A DNA stretch of 64,000 nt from a virus. The notes under the pieces were generated by a model that was not told the DNA's origin, did no database searches, and saw only the letters and a list, made by a program, of their open reading frames with translations. Both the position numbers and the translations under genes were made by a program. Position 1 is the first letter of the stretch. Each line of letters starts with the position of its first letter. This document shows, piece after piece, positions 1 to 6,445 of the stretch. Location of the stretch: the IMG/VR virus record IMGVR_UViG_3300023179_000032, positions 1 to 64,000 of that record; one strand, given 5' to 3'.

Positions 1-27
1 CGAATGGTTTGAAATAGCGGGGCTGAA

Positions 28-108
28 ATGACAGACAGAACTGTATTCATTGGCATTATGACGGCCGCGCTGGCTACGGCCATACTCATACAACAGGGAG
101 TTATCTAA
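28..108 (+). CDS. 26-residue membrane peptide
   Basis: This short open frame reads MTDRTVFIGIMTAALATAIL and six more residues. Residues 5-21 are almost entirely small and hydrophobic, so it is probably a single membrane helix. Its stop TAA shares a base with the ATG of the next gene (TAATG), a translational-coupling arrangement seen again elsewhere in this window. I recognise no family. Membrane micropeptides are common in phage early regions, but the function is unknown, and the upstream signals are partly outside the window. Confidence 0.45.
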   Translation: MTDRTVFIGIMTAALATAILIQQGVI

Positions 109-314
109 TGGTTAAGATTGAAGGACTCACAAAGAACCAAAAGATTATAGCAGAATGCTTATGGAATAAGTGTGATACCCAGCGTGACGTGGAAGCCGTG
201 CTAGAACTTTATGGACGGGACGCTCGTACTGTCTACGAACTGCTGACTGCTACGGCCCTGGATGAATACATGGCGGTAGACGAGGCCCGTGTTATTTTAC
301 AACGATTCCAATAA
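108..314 (+). CDS. hypothetical early protein, 68 aa
   Basis: A small, mildly acidic, probably all-helical protein with no recognised domain. It begins in the TAATG overlap with the upstream membrane peptide, so the two are probably co-translated. It is followed at once by a sigma70-type promoter for the next gene. Size, position and the small-gene neighbourhood suggest an early host-takeover or accessory protein, which is inference only. Confidence 0.6.
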   Translation: MVKIEGLTKNQKIIAECLWNKCDTQRDVEAVLELYGRDARTVYELLTATALDEYMAVDEARVILQRFQ

Positions 315-323
315 CCCTAGAGG

Positions 324-352
324 TTGACAGGTCTCTTGAGCCATGCTACACT
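324..352 (+). promoter_or_regulatory. early sigma70-type promoter
   Basis: TTGACA at 324-329, a 17-base spacer and TACACT at 347-352, followed by an AAAGGAG ribosome site before the gene at 379. It shares the TTGACAGG core with the other early promoters in the window. Confidence 0.85.
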
Positions 353-378
353 ATAGAGACTGAAGCAAAGGAGCACGA

Positions 379-537
379 ATGTATAGCAGATTATTCAATG
401 AACTAGCCGTAGGACGCTTGTTCCGCTGTAAGGGCTACGACTACGTGAAACAATCCACACGAACTGCTCGTAGGCTGGCCAATGGACTAGTCATCTACTT
501 TGGCCAGAACGAGACAATCCACCCCATTGCCTACTAG
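379..537 (+). CDS. hypothetical early protein, 52 aa
   Basis: This frame opens with MYSRLFNELAVGRLF and is basic. An AAAGGAG Shine-Dalgarno sequence lies at 366-372 and a perfect-spacing promoter just before it, so expression is well supported despite the small size. No domain is recognised. Confidence 0.6.
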   Translation: MYSRLFNELAVGRLFRCKGYDYVKQSTRTARRLANGLVIYFGQNETIHPIAY

Positions 538-596
538 GCAACGTCCTTGGACGCCGGGACAACATTTTCAATAAGATAGAAGGTATGGTGACTCAA

Positions 597-740
597 ATGT
601 ATAGATATAAACTTTGGATCCGACTCGACGACTTCAACACCATTGACGCTTATGTCCATGCTGACTCAGACTGGGCGGCTATCCAACTGGGAGAAGCACA
701 ATACGGTAAAGGCAATGTACTGAACTGGACTAGAGACTAG
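597..740 (+). CDS. hypothetical early protein, 47-51 aa
   Basis: The frame starts MYRYKLWIRLDDFNTIDAYV and has an amphipathic, compact beta/alpha look. An in-frame ATG at 585 would add four residues (MVTQ) but sits one base after AGAAGG, too close to be used well; I prefer 597. No clear promoter lies directly upstream, so it may be read through from the promoter at 324. No known family was recognised. Confidence 0.5.
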   Translation: MYRYKLWIRLDDFNTIDAYVHADSDWAAIQLGEAQYGKGNVLNWTRD

Positions 741-771
741 ACTATAGAAACTGACACACAAGGAGCACTAA

Positions 772-1152
772 ATGGGAACGAGATCACTGACTTATGTCTA
801 TGAGGGCAAAAAGCCCGTAGTTTGTCTTTATCGTCATTACGATGGCTATCCCACTGGACACGGAGCAGAACTTGCTGAATTCTTAATGGGCTATGACATC
901 GTCAACGGATTTGGAGAAAAGCGAGCAAAATTGGCTAACGGTATGGGCTGTTTGGCTGCTCAAATGGTTGCTCACTTCAAAACAGAAACGGGCAATTTCT
1001 ATCTTCACGCCCCCATACTCGAGAGAGACGATGGACAAGACTTTGAGTATCATGTCTACGACGAGGAGGTTATTATAATGGACCATAGCGGTGACCCCAT
1101 ATTCAAAGGCACCCACGCTGAGTTCGCTGACTATTGTAAGGAACGGGCATAA
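772..1152 (+). CDS. conserved hypothetical protein, 126 aa
   Basis: The sequence opens MGTRSLTYVYEG and contains LYRHYDGYPTGHGAELAEFL at residues 19-38. I recognise this as a conserved family of unknown function found in phages and some bacteria. The (R/Q)xYDGYPxGHG segment is its hallmark. An ACAAGGAG ribosome site precedes the start. Its TAA stop overlaps the next ATG (TAATG), so the 54-residue neighbour is probably translationally coupled. No enzymatic motif is visible. Confidence 0.75.
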   Translation: MGTRSLTYVYEGKKPVVCLYRHYDGYPTGHGAELAEFLMGYDIVNGFGEKRAKLANGMGCLAAQMVAHFKTETGNFYLHAPILERDDGQDFEYHVYDEEVIIMDHSGDPIFKGTHAEFADYCKERA

Positions 1153-1316
1153 TGGAAGTGGTGAAATATAAGGGCACATTCTACTATCTCAAGGATGGCT
1201 GGATGCCCACAGAACTAGACGCAACCAACTATCTGGATGCGGAGATTGAAGCAGATAGTAAATACGGTGCGAAAACTCTAGTTGAACTGCTTGACAACGA
1301 AGACGAATCCGTGTAA
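1152..1316 (+). CDS. hypothetical early protein, 54 aa, coupled
   Basis: This acidic protein (starts MEVVKYKGTFYYLKDGWMPT) begins inside the stop of the preceding gene (TAATG). The C-terminal half is helical and acidic. There is no independent ribosome site, so it probably depends on translation of the upstream conserved gene. Its 3' end overlaps the promoter of the AAA ATPase gene. No family recognised. Confidence 0.55.
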   Translation: MEVVKYKGTFYYLKDGWMPTELDATNYLDAEIEADSKYGAKTLVELLDNEDESV

Positions 1317-1319
1317 TAT
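1291..1319 (+). promoter_or_regulatory. probable early promoter for the AAA ATPase
   Basis: A perfect TTGACA at 1291-1296, a 17-base spacer and TAATAT at 1314-1319 (four of six matches to TATAAT). It lies inside the end of the preceding gene. Spacing matches the other early promoters, but the -10 element is weaker. Confidence 0.5.
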
Positions 1320-1347
1320 TAAGACTTAACGCAAAGGAGCGACGACT

Positions 1348-2211
1348 ATGCCTAAGATGATTGATGTGATGAACTTGACCCCTAATACTATTGAAATGAC
1401 TGCTAAGAATCCAACGAAACCCCGCGAGACTGACGAAGAAATCATCGAACGACTGCGCGAACGATTTATGATCTTAGATGACATGACTCGTGCGGTGAAG
1501 AAGGGTGACGTACGAGCTATGATTGTCTCTGGCCCCCCGGGTGTGGGCAAGAGCTACGGAGTGGAGAAAGTACTGAGCAGACACGACGTGTTCGCAGACG
1601 TAGCACAAAACGAAAAACTGAAGAAGTACGAAGTGGTCAAAGGCGCAATGAGTGCCATTGGTCTGTACAAGAAACTCTACGAGTTCTCTGCGAAGAAGAA
1701 CATTCTAGTGTTCGACGACTGCGACAGCGTACTGTTAGACGACTTGAGCCTTAACATACTGAAAGCGGCACTGGACAGCTCTGCGAAACGTACTATACAC
1801 TGGAATACGGATAGTCGTAGCCTACACAGCGAAGGAGTACCCAATAAGTTCGAATTCAAAGGCGGTGCTATCTTCATCACCAACATTAAGTTTGAGAACG
1901 TAAGGAGCAAGAAGCTTAGAGATCACTTAGAAGCACTGGAGAGTCGTTGTCACTACTTGGATCTCACTATAGATACTGATCGTGAGAAACTGCTACGAAT
2001 CCGTCAGGTCACACAGGATCATAACCTCTTTGAGACTAATGGCTTCGAGTTCGCAGACTATGAGAAAGAAGAAGTCATTGACTTTATTGACAAGAACAAG
2101 CATATGATGCGTGAACTGAGCTTGCGAATGGTCATTAAGGTTGCGGCACTGAAGGCCTCTATGCCCAACTGGAAGAAAGTAGCACAATTGACTTGCATGA
2201 AAAGAGTATAA
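1348..2211 (+). CDS. AAA-type ATPase
   Basis: A 287-residue P-loop ATPase. Walker A is GPPGVGKSYG at about residues 63-72. Walker B with its acidic pair is ILVFDDCDS at about 118-126. A downstream segment ending FITNIKFENV resembles the sensor strand of AAA proteins. An AAAGGAG sequence precedes the ATG. It is by far the largest gene of the early region and is followed by a strong terminator, so it is a self-contained unit. Related phage ATPases are usually annotated without a function; a remodelling or replication role is possible but unproven. Confidence 0.8.
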   Translation: MPKMIDVMNLTPNTIEMTAKNPTKPRETDEEIIERLRERFMILDDMTRAVKKGDVRAMIVSGPPGVGKSYGVEKVLSRHDVFADVAQNEKLKKYEVVKGAMSAIGLYKKLYEFSAKKNILVFDDCDSVLLDDLSLNILKAALDSSAKRTIHWNTDSRSLHSEGVPNKFEFKGGAIFITNIKFENVRSKKLRDHLEALESRCHYLDLTIDTDREKLLRIRQVTQDHNLFETNGFEFADYEKEEVIDFIDKNKHMMRELSLRMVIKVAALKASMPNWKKVAQLTCMKRV

Positions 2212-2222
2212 TACAACCCCAC

Positions 2223-2283
2223 AAAAAACCTGATTCGCTCCCAGGTTTTTTGATCCCCCGCTTCGCTCCCGGGGGATTTTTTT
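2223..2283 (+). terminator. tandem intrinsic terminators
   Basis: The first hairpin pairs AAAAAACCTG (2223-2232) with CAGGTTTTTT (2242-2251). The second pairs ATCCCCCG (2253-2260) with CGGGGGAT (2270-2277) and is followed by seven T residues. Both contain the loop motif TTCGCTC. They close the transcription unit of the AAA ATPase. Confidence 0.85.
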
Positions 2284-2602
2284 GATTATATAACATAGAA
2301 CATTATGCTTTGTAAGGCTTTTGGACTACACAGACTTTTTGGACTACACAGAGTAACCATTTGAGCATAGTGGCCCGAGACCTCCCTTAACACTTTTCTA
2401 CTACCGTAGCCGCACCGAGCACCGACAGTCTTATGAAGTATAACGCTGATTTTGTCACACTTTTTCACACTTTTTCACACTTTTCTACACCGTTTAGGAG
2501 CCTAAGGACCCTGTGCCTGAGGGCTAGGCTAGGCGAGTGCGGCCGTTGTACTCTAGCAACACCTTGTAGTATATGTACAACACAGGATAAAGACCCTACA
2601 GA
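2284..2602. repeat. non-coding stretch with short direct repeats
   Basis: About 320 bases without a convincing gene. It holds two copies of a CTTTTGGACTACACAGA-like repeat (2318-2352) and three tandem copies of TCACACTTTT spaced ten bases apart (2455-2484), plus a partial fourth. Reverse-strand frames across it lack ribosome sites. A replication origin or protein-binding array is possible, but no further evidence is visible. Confidence 0.4.
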
Positions 2603-2631
2603 TTGACAGGTTTTTGGATTGAACGTATACT
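2603..2631 (+). promoter_or_regulatory. early sigma70-type promoter
   Basis: TTGACA at 2603-2608, a 17-base spacer and TATACT at 2626-2631, upstream of the 82-residue gene at 2661. Confidence 0.85.
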
Positions 2632-2660
2632 TATGAAACTGAAACACAAAGGAGCAAGAG

Positions 2661-2909
2661 ATGGGAATGTGGACTACGCCAAACCAGGACTCACTGAACA
2701 TTGTACTAAAGAAGTTCAGCGAGGCCGCACACCAAAGATATCATCACAGTCATGCCTACGAAGCAGGCTACTTACAGAGTGTTCTAGTACACTACATCCA
2801 GCATCTTCCCGCAAGAAAGCAGAAGCAGTTGATTGCGGACATGATGGAGGCCACTCGCCGGCAGGAGCAGGCAGTCATAGAGCGTATGGCCAAAGACCCT
2901 ATAGGTTGA
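2661..2909 (+). CDS. hypothetical early protein, 82 aa
   Basis: A helical, histidine- and glutamine-rich protein starting MGMWTTPNQDSLNIVLKKFS, preceded by AAAGGAG. A second frame (2603-2920) overlaps it but begins inside the promoter and lacks a ribosome site. The TGA stop (2907-2909) lies within the -35 hexamer of the next promoter. No domain recognised. Confidence 0.6.
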   Translation: MGMWTTPNQDSLNIVLKKFSEAAHQRYHHSHAYEAGYLQSVLVHYIQHLPARKQKQLIADMMEATRRQEQAVIERMAKDPIG

Positions 2910-2934
2910 CAGGGTATTAGAACGGCAGTACAAT
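2906..2934 (+). promoter_or_regulatory. early sigma70-type promoter
   Basis: TTGACA at 2906-2911, a 17-base spacer and TACAAT at 2929-2934. The -35 hexamer contains the stop codon of the preceding gene. Confidence 0.85.
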
Positions 2935-2967
2935 ATGGTTATGGTAAAGAACAAGGAGAAGCAGACT

Positions 2968-3123
2968 GTGGTCAAATACCAAGTTCGTAGCAAGCAAACC
3001 AGGTGGAAGGTCACCTTTAGGACTCTTCGAGAAGCTCGTCTCCATGCAAAGAAGGACTGGGGTTTCGTAAACGATCCCACAGTATACATCGTCAGGATAA
3101 CGGAGAAGAACTTTAGTGTATAA
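2968..3123 (+). CDS. hypothetical early protein, 51 aa, GTG start
   Basis: A basic protein with the segment RWKVTFRTLREARLHAKKDW. An ATG at 2935 directly abuts the -10 element and would precede the transcript start. The AAGGAGA site at 2953-2959 instead points to the in-frame GTG at 2968, as in neighbouring units where AAGGAG marks the start. The repeated T-x-R-x-AR pattern resembles a motif in the 66-residue protein at 4026. No family recognised. Confidence 0.55.
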   Translation: MVKYQVRSKQTRWKVTFRTLREARLHAKKDWGFVNDPTVYIVRITEKNFSV

Positions 3124-3131
3124 CCCTACGG

Positions 3132-3160
3132 TTGACAGGGGTATTGATTGGTAGTACAAT
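3132..3160 (+). promoter_or_regulatory. early sigma70-type promoter
   Basis: TTGACA at 3132-3137, a 17-base spacer and TACAAT at 3155-3160, upstream of the gene at 3192. Confidence 0.85.
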
Positions 3161-3191
3161 ATGGTTATGCTGTTAAACAAAGGAGATGATG

Positions 3192-3383
3192 ATGGACAAG
3201 GAACTGTTTAAGAGAGATCCCAGAGACTTTGCCTTAAGTCTTGTAGAAGATGGCTTGGTAGATCCCATGCTCTTGCTCAATGCGGCCTTGAACTGGCTGA
3301 GCACGGATGAGGTACGTGATATGTTAGATGCCAACGAACTGAGCCCACGCTTTGCCTACGATGAGGAACTAGATGATGAGTAA
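3192..3383 (+). CDS. hypothetical acidic protein, 63 aa
   Basis: Three consecutive ATGs (3186, 3189, 3192) follow AAAGGAG; the third has the best spacing. The protein is acidic and helical, with the segment ALNWLSTDEVRDMLDANELS near the middle. I have an impression of similar small proteins in other T4-like phages but cannot name a function. It overlaps the next gene by 11 bases, implying coupled translation. Confidence 0.6.
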   Translation: MDKELFKRDPRDFALSLVEDGLVDPMLLLNAALNWLSTDEVRDMLDANELSPRFAYDEELDDE

Positions 3384-3561
3384 GGCCTTGGCTTGGACCG
3401 CGGCTCAGATCAGTAATGGTCTAGCTGTGCGTGTGTGTACACATACATACGAGCACATATACATGCCCACCAGTGCGGCTGTTCAAAATGGGCAACGTTT
3501 AACGGCTAAACAATTAGCCAAATTCAATAAGGCAAGGCTTGACAAGTTAGCACATCGATAG
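3373..3561 (+). CDS. hypothetical basic protein, 62 aa
   Basis: A basic protein beginning MMSKALAWTAAQISNGLAVR. It starts within the end of the upstream gene (ATG at 3373 or 3376), so it is probably coupled to it. The last codons encode the next promoter: TTGACA lies inside the gene and the stop TAG directly precedes TACAAT. No domain seen. Confidence 0.55.
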   Translation: MMSKALAWTAAQISNGLAVRVCTHTYEHIYMPTSAAVQNGQRLTAKQLAKFNKARLDKLAHR

Positions 3562-3567
3562 TACAAT
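3539..3567 (+). promoter_or_regulatory. early sigma70-type promoter inside a gene end
   Basis: TTGACA at 3539-3544, a 17-base spacer and TACAAT at 3562-3567, almost wholly inside the preceding coding sequence. A small hairpin (GCTAA/TTAGC) lies shortly downstream. Confidence 0.8.
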
Positions 3568-3605
3568 ATGACTATGCTAAAAGATTAGCATTAATACTAA
3601 CAGAG

Positions 3606-3612
3606 TTAAATA
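3606..3612 (+). promoter_or_regulatory. candidate late promoter TTAAATA
   Basis: TTAAATA lies 15 bases before the ATG at 3628 with AAAGG between. The gene therefore seems to carry both an early and a T4-like late element. Confidence 0.4.
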
Positions 3613-3627
3613 CGAAAGGCAAATAAG

Positions 3628-4026
3628 ATGGCAACCGATAAATTATTCACAGTAGCAGGTATCAGCAAGCTTCCCACCAGTCGTGGCGGAGAGTACAAGA
3701 TTCGATTCGCAAACGATGTCATGCGTGTCAAAGTACTAATGAAGGGTGGACATGAAGATGTTCGTCTAGTAGAGTTGGATCATCCCATGACCAAGCTTGA
3801 GGCTGTTGAGGTATTACGTACAATGGCCGAGTTCAGTGATGTCTTGGCACAGGCTACCTTTGCAGACTTCATTGATGCAAATACTCCTAAGGCACGTACT
3901 GTAAAGCCAGCAAGGACACCTAAGGCTGTGAAGCCTGAGAGCTCACCCCGGGCCACTAAGGCAGAGAAGAAGACGGCAAAGACCTCATATGATGACGTTA
4001 AGGACATGGAGGATGCTCCGTACTAA
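3628..4026 (+). CDS. hypothetical protein with basic tail, 132 aa
   Basis: The first 90 residues form a mixed alpha/beta domain (starts MATDKLFTVAGISKLPTSRG). Residues about 90-120 are a Lys/Ala/Pro/Thr-rich, histone-like tail, and the last dozen residues are acidic. A basic tail of this kind could bind nucleic acid, which is inference. An AAAGG sequence precedes the ATG. Its TAA overlaps the next ATG (TAATG). No family recognised. Confidence 0.6.
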   Translation: MATDKLFTVAGISKLPTSRGGEYKIRFANDVMRVKVLMKGGHEDVRLVELDHPMTKLEAVEVLRTMAEFSDVLAQATFADFIDANTPKARTVKPARTPKAVKPESSPRATKAEKKTAKTSYDDVKDMEDAPY

Positions 4027-4216
4027 TGAGTTGGGAATTGTATGAAGTCATGGCCACAGATGAACGTGGCCATCAAAGTCTGTATTATGCTACAAAGAGT
4101 CTACGAGAAGCAAGACAAATGGCACTACAGAGCTTGAAGGAAGGATTTGTTCACGCCGAAGTCAATAGGGAAACCGAAGATGGAGACAGTGAGCAGGTCT
4201 ATGCTTGCGGTACAAG

Positions 4217-4226
<10 letters not shown>
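4026..4226 (+). CDS. hypothetical protein, 66 aa, ends inside a tRNA
   Basis: Starts MSWELYEVMATDERGHQSLY and overlaps the upstream stop (TAATG). The segment KSLREARQMALQSLKEGFVH resembles the TLREAR segment of the 51-residue early protein at 2968, so the two may be distant paralogues. Its TAG stop at 4224-4226 lies inside the tRNA that follows, so the last ten coding bases are also the tRNA 5' acceptor strand. Confidence 0.6.
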
Positions 4227-4290
<64 letters not shown>

Positions 4291-4295
<5 letters not shown>

Positions 4296-4436
4296 TATTC
4301 TAGCACATTCAACACTGCGGCGTTCTGTCCATCCCTGATTCGAATCGGGATATCGCCAAGCATTTCAAGCCCCGGTCGCTCCGGTCTGGTGCCTAAAAAA
4401 GAGATGGAAGAGTGTGCTAGAATATGGTGTCGGTAA
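4291..4436 (-). ncRNA. candidate structured RNA opposite the tRNA
   Basis: A near-ideal leftward promoter (4443-4471) would start a transcript near 4436. That transcript contains a perfect 17-base inverted repeat (4291-4307 with 4413-4429) enclosing further helices: GGCG/CGCC around ATCCC/GGGAT with a GATTCGAATC core. The left repeat arm starts at the tRNA acceptor end, so a longer transcript would be antisense to the tRNA. An alternative pairing of GGCACCA with TGGTGCC is also possible, which suggests two states. A translated frame across it looks like a spurious antisense-tRNA reading. I do not recognise an RNA family. Confidence 0.45.
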
Positions 4437-4442
4437 CATTCT

Positions 4443-4471
4443 ATTATAATACCAATAACAGGCCCTGTCAA
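4443..4471 (-). promoter_or_regulatory. leftward sigma70-type promoter
   Basis: On the minus strand: TTGACA (4471-4466), a 17-base spacer and a perfect TATAAT (4448-4443). It is one of the two best consensus promoters in the window, yet no credible protein gene lies downstream, which argues for an RNA product. Confidence 0.8.
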
Positions 4472-4510
4472 CCCTAACCATACAGGCTTCCTGGGTATAG
4501 GTTGTAGAAA

Positions 4511-4575
4511 TATAACGTTATAGGTAGTATAACGGTGGCCTAGAACTTGTCATAGGTAGTATAACGGTGTCTAGA
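4511..4575. repeat. dyad repeats, operator-like
   Basis: TATAACGTTATA (4511-4522) is a perfect palindrome. CGTTATA and TATAACG then flank GGTAG (4516-4534). A second, less symmetric copy of the ATAGGTAGTATAACGGTG block follows at about 4551-4569. A third related copy lies at 5471-5500. They could be operators or RNA hairpins. No gene is visible between 4296 and 4769 except promoter modules. Confidence 0.45.
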
Positions 4576-4608
4576 CTGTTGTATTTTCGCAACAAATACC
4601 CACACAGC

Positions 4609-4637
4609 TTGACAGGTCTTTATAGTTGCGCTATACT
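4609..4637 (+). promoter_or_regulatory. early sigma70-type promoter, duplicated cassette
   Basis: TTGACA at 4609-4614, a 17-base spacer and TATACT at 4632-4637. The surrounding cassette (AAATACCCACACAG, promoter core, TATAGTTGCGC) is repeated nearly exactly at 4698-4741. Downstream there is only a 15-codon frame with no ribosome site, so this copy may be redundant. Confidence 0.8.
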
Positions 4638-4712
4638 GTTAACACTATGCAAACAAGCACTGACCCCACAACAGCAACTCGTATAACGCTATAAAGCAAA
4701 TACCCACACAGC

Positions 4713-4741
4713 TTGACAGGACTTTATAGTTGCGCTATACT
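4713..4741 (+). promoter_or_regulatory. early sigma70-type promoter
   Basis: TTGACA at 4713-4718, a 17-base spacer and TATACT at 4736-4741. It is the second copy of the duplicated promoter cassette and serves the gene at 4770. Confidence 0.85.
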
Positions 4742-4769
4742 TATGACACTTAAACACTACGGAACACAA

Positions 4770-4976
4770 ATGCAAGTAAACGGATTTTATGCGCTGAAGA
4801 ATCGGGGCCTTCCCACTGACCCCGAGCAGTGGCACGTGGAGGATTTGGACCCGACGATTGGCCTATACAGGACCCAAACGGAGGCTGAATTGGCTCGTAT
4901 CCGCGCCCAACAGGCTCATATCCAGCGATGGGGTGACTTAGAGGACACAGACTTTGTCATAGAAGTTATAGTATAG
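4770..4976 (+). CDS. hypothetical early protein, 68 aa
   Basis: The open frame extends back into the promoter, so I place the start at the ATG at 4770 (MQVNGFYALKNRGLPTDPEQ). It follows the leader CTTAAACACTACGGAACA, also found in part before the genes at 5062 and 5290. The ...TEAELARIRAQQAHIQRWG... segment and its ending resemble the 81-residue protein at 6446, which has EDALEAQRAAEQQHLSLYG followed by LTDFYI. The two are probably paralogues of unknown function. Confidence 0.55.
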   Translation: MQVNGFYALKNRGLPTDPEQWHVEDLDPTIGLYRTQTEAELARIRAQQAHIQRWGDLEDTDFVIEVIV

Positions 4977-5004
4977 AATACCCACACAGCTTGACGGGTC
5001 TTTA

Positions 5005-5033
5005 TTGACAGCAGCGTATAGTTGCGCTATACT
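5005..5033 (+). promoter_or_regulatory. early sigma70-type promoter with second -35
   Basis: TTGACA at 5005-5010, a 17-base spacer and TATACT at 5028-5033. An additional TTGACG at 4991-4996 sits in the usual CCCACACAGC context, so this promoter looks like a rearranged duplicate. Confidence 0.8.
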
Positions 5034-5061
5034 TATGACACTTAAACAAAAAACGGAACTT

Positions 5062-5220
5062 ATGCTTACATATCACTATATCCAAACGGTAGTTTATACT
5101 TTTGCTGTCCAAGCAGAATCAGAAGAAGCTGCGGACGCAATAGCACTACAAAAGAATATAACAGACCCGGAAGTAGAGGCTTATTGCTACGGCTGGGACG
5201 AAGACGGCGTTACTGAGTAA
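5062..5220 (+). CDS. hypothetical early protein, 52 aa
   Basis: An acidic protein starting MLTYHYIQTVVYTFAVQAES. The frame reaches back into the promoter, but the leader element ending ACGGAAC places the start at 5062. Residues 18-29 (AESEEAADAIAL) are helical. The pattern of a short strand pair followed by an acidic helix recurs in other small proteins here. No known family. Confidence 0.5.
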   Translation: MLTYHYIQTVVYTFAVQAESEEAADAIALQKNITDPEVEAYCYGWDEDGVTE

Positions 5221-5232
5221 TACCCACACAGC

Positions 5233-5261
5233 TTGACAGGTCTTTGGACCTCACGTATAAT
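5233..5261 (+). promoter_or_regulatory. early sigma70-type promoter, perfect consensus
   Basis: TTGACA at 5233-5238, a 17-base spacer and TATAAT at 5256-5261, upstream of the gene at 5290. Confidence 0.9.
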
Positions 5262-5289
5262 ACAACGACTTAAACACTACGGAACATAG

Positions 5290-5463
5290 ATGAAATTATT
5301 TGTAGCAACGGCCCAGGGCATTGGCGATGACGAACTTGCTTTTTATAACGTGGGCGTATATAGTACACGAGCTCTAGCCCAAAGCGCATTGGCCAACTTG
5401 GCTGAGGAGATGGACATTGAACTAGAGACTGCTATAGAAGAGCATACACTGGACTTACAATAA
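5290..5463 (+). CDS. hypothetical early protein, 57 aa
   Basis: A short acidic frame starting MKLFVATAQGIGDDELAFYN. It follows the same CTTAAACACTACGGAACA leader as the gene at 4770 and a perfect promoter. The C-terminal half (about residues 28-57) is an acidic helix. A strong hairpin follows the stop codon at 5471-5500. No family recognised. Confidence 0.5.
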   Translation: MKLFVATAQGIGDDELAFYNVGVYSTRALAQSALANLAEEMDIELETAIEEHTLDLQ

Positions 5464-5470
5464 TAGTAAA

Positions 5471-5500
5471 GGCCACGTTATAGGTACTATGACGGTGGCC
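5471..5500 (+). repeat. hairpin and third copy of the dyad repeat
   Basis: GGCCACGTTATA pairs with TATGACGGTGGCC (one bulge or mismatch) around GGTAC. It is related to the dyads at 4511-4575. There is no T-run after it, so it is unlikely to be a normal terminator; an RNA processing or protein-binding site is possible. Confidence 0.45.
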
Positions 5501-5517
5501 TAGAATACCCACACAGG

Positions 5518-5546
5518 TTGACAGGTCTTTAGAACCCCTGTATAAT
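5518..5546 (+). promoter_or_regulatory. early sigma70-type promoter, perfect consensus
   Basis: TTGACA at 5518-5523, a 17-base spacer and TATAAT at 5541-5546, in the ACCCACACAGG context. Confidence 0.9.
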
Positions 5547-5575
5547 GCAAATATAGTAAACAACAAGGAGCGAAT

Positions 5576-5863
5576 ATGCTAGCAACGACAAAGACAATAA
5601 GACAATTTGCAAGGGCTATTAACGGCAAAGGCTTTGGCTATGCTGGAACCTTTACGGACAAGTGTAAACAGAACAAGGGCTTAAGGCACTTGGCTTTTAG
5701 ACTTTATAGCCGAGCAGAAGCAGATAAGTTGGCTAAAGAACTTGAGGTTATGCTTTTTATAGCAGGCTACACGAACAAGGTGAAACGTACCTCTTGTGAC
5801 TGCGACGTGCAATTGCGAGTTGGCGGTGGAGAGTATGTGCGAGTGAAGGCACTATTAGACTAA
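5576..5863 (+). CDS. hypothetical protein, 95 aa
   Basis: A basic protein starting MLATTKTIRQFARAINGKGF, with a clear AAGGAG site. Cys-x-Cys (SCDCDV) near residues 78-83 and a cysteine at about residue 30 are its only cysteine features, too few for a confident metal site. It is followed after about ten bases by the 108-residue gene, so the two form a small operon with the tRNAs behind. No family recognised. Confidence 0.6.
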   Translation: MLATTKTIRQFARAINGKGFGYAGTFTDKCKQNKGLRHLAFRLYSRAEADKLAKELEVMLFIAGYTNKVKRTSCDCDVQLRVGGGEYVRVKALLD

Positions 5864-5873
5864 GGATTATAAC

Positions 5874-6200
5874 ATGCTAAAGAATATGACTATGACCCAT
5901 TTTGCAGATGGCAGTGTGGAACACTCATTTCTAGTCAATGACACTGCTCGTTGCGATGGCACTAGCCTCTGGATGGACAGTAAAGGCTTGACAGTGGGCG
6001 TACTGGCCTACACCATCAGGCACGTGGCCCTAGCAGACAGGATTGTAACAGAAGTCCTTGTCTCACACGATGGTCCCTGGGAAGTGTATACGGACAGGGG
6101 CTTTGAACAAGATGTCAGCAGGATCGTAGGCTTCCCAGTGAAGTTTACAGAACAAGGCATGCAGGAACTGGGCATAGCCAGCCTGGAACCTGCTAAATAA
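5874..6200 (+). CDS. hypothetical protein, 108 aa
   Basis: A beta-rich protein starting MLKNMTMTHFADGSVEHSFL, second in the operon begun at 5576 and directly followed by two tRNA genes. Segments such as VEHSFLVNDTARCDG and GPWEVYTDRGFEQDV suggest a compact globular fold. No motif with a known function is visible. Confidence 0.6.
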   Translation: MLKNMTMTHFADGSVEHSFLVNDTARCDGTSLWMDSKGLTVGVLAYTIRHVALADRIVTEVLVSHDGPWEVYTDRGFEQDVSRIVGFPVKFTEQGMQELGIASLEPAK

Positions 6201-6206
6201 GATCAG

Positions 6207-6293
6207 GCCCGTATGGTGAAATAGGTAGACACAAGGGACTTAAAATCCCTCGCTGGCAACGGCGTGCTGGTTCGACTCCGGCTACGGGCACCA
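6207..6293 (+). tRNA. tRNA-Leu (TAA)
   Basis: The acceptor stem pairs GCCCGTA with TACGGGC and is followed by an encoded ACCA end. The anticodon loop CTTAAAA gives TAA, and the long variable arm is typical of a class II tRNA. UUA codons are frequent in the AT-rich late genes, so a supplementary role is plausible. Confidence 0.93.
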
Positions 6294-6294
6294 A

Positions 6295-6371
<77 letters not shown>

Positions 6372-6386
6372 AAATACCCACACAGG

Positions 6387-6415
6387 TTGACAGGTCTTTA
6401 GAACGAGCATACAAT
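6387..6415 (+). promoter_or_regulatory. early sigma70-type promoter
   Basis: TTGACA at 6387-6392, a 17-base spacer and TACAAT at 6410-6415, directly downstream of tRNA-Arg. Confidence 0.85.
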
Positions 6416-6445
6416 ACGAACATACAGACACAGAAAGGAACACAC

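Noticed and set aside
2465-2701. Minus-strand frames in the gap after the AAA ATPase
   Set aside because: They run over direct repeats and the promoter at 2603, lack ribosome sites and show no protein-like character.
4647-4694. A 15-codon frame after the first duplicated promoter
   Set aside because: No ribosome site and only 15 residues. The cassette looks like a redundant promoter copy.
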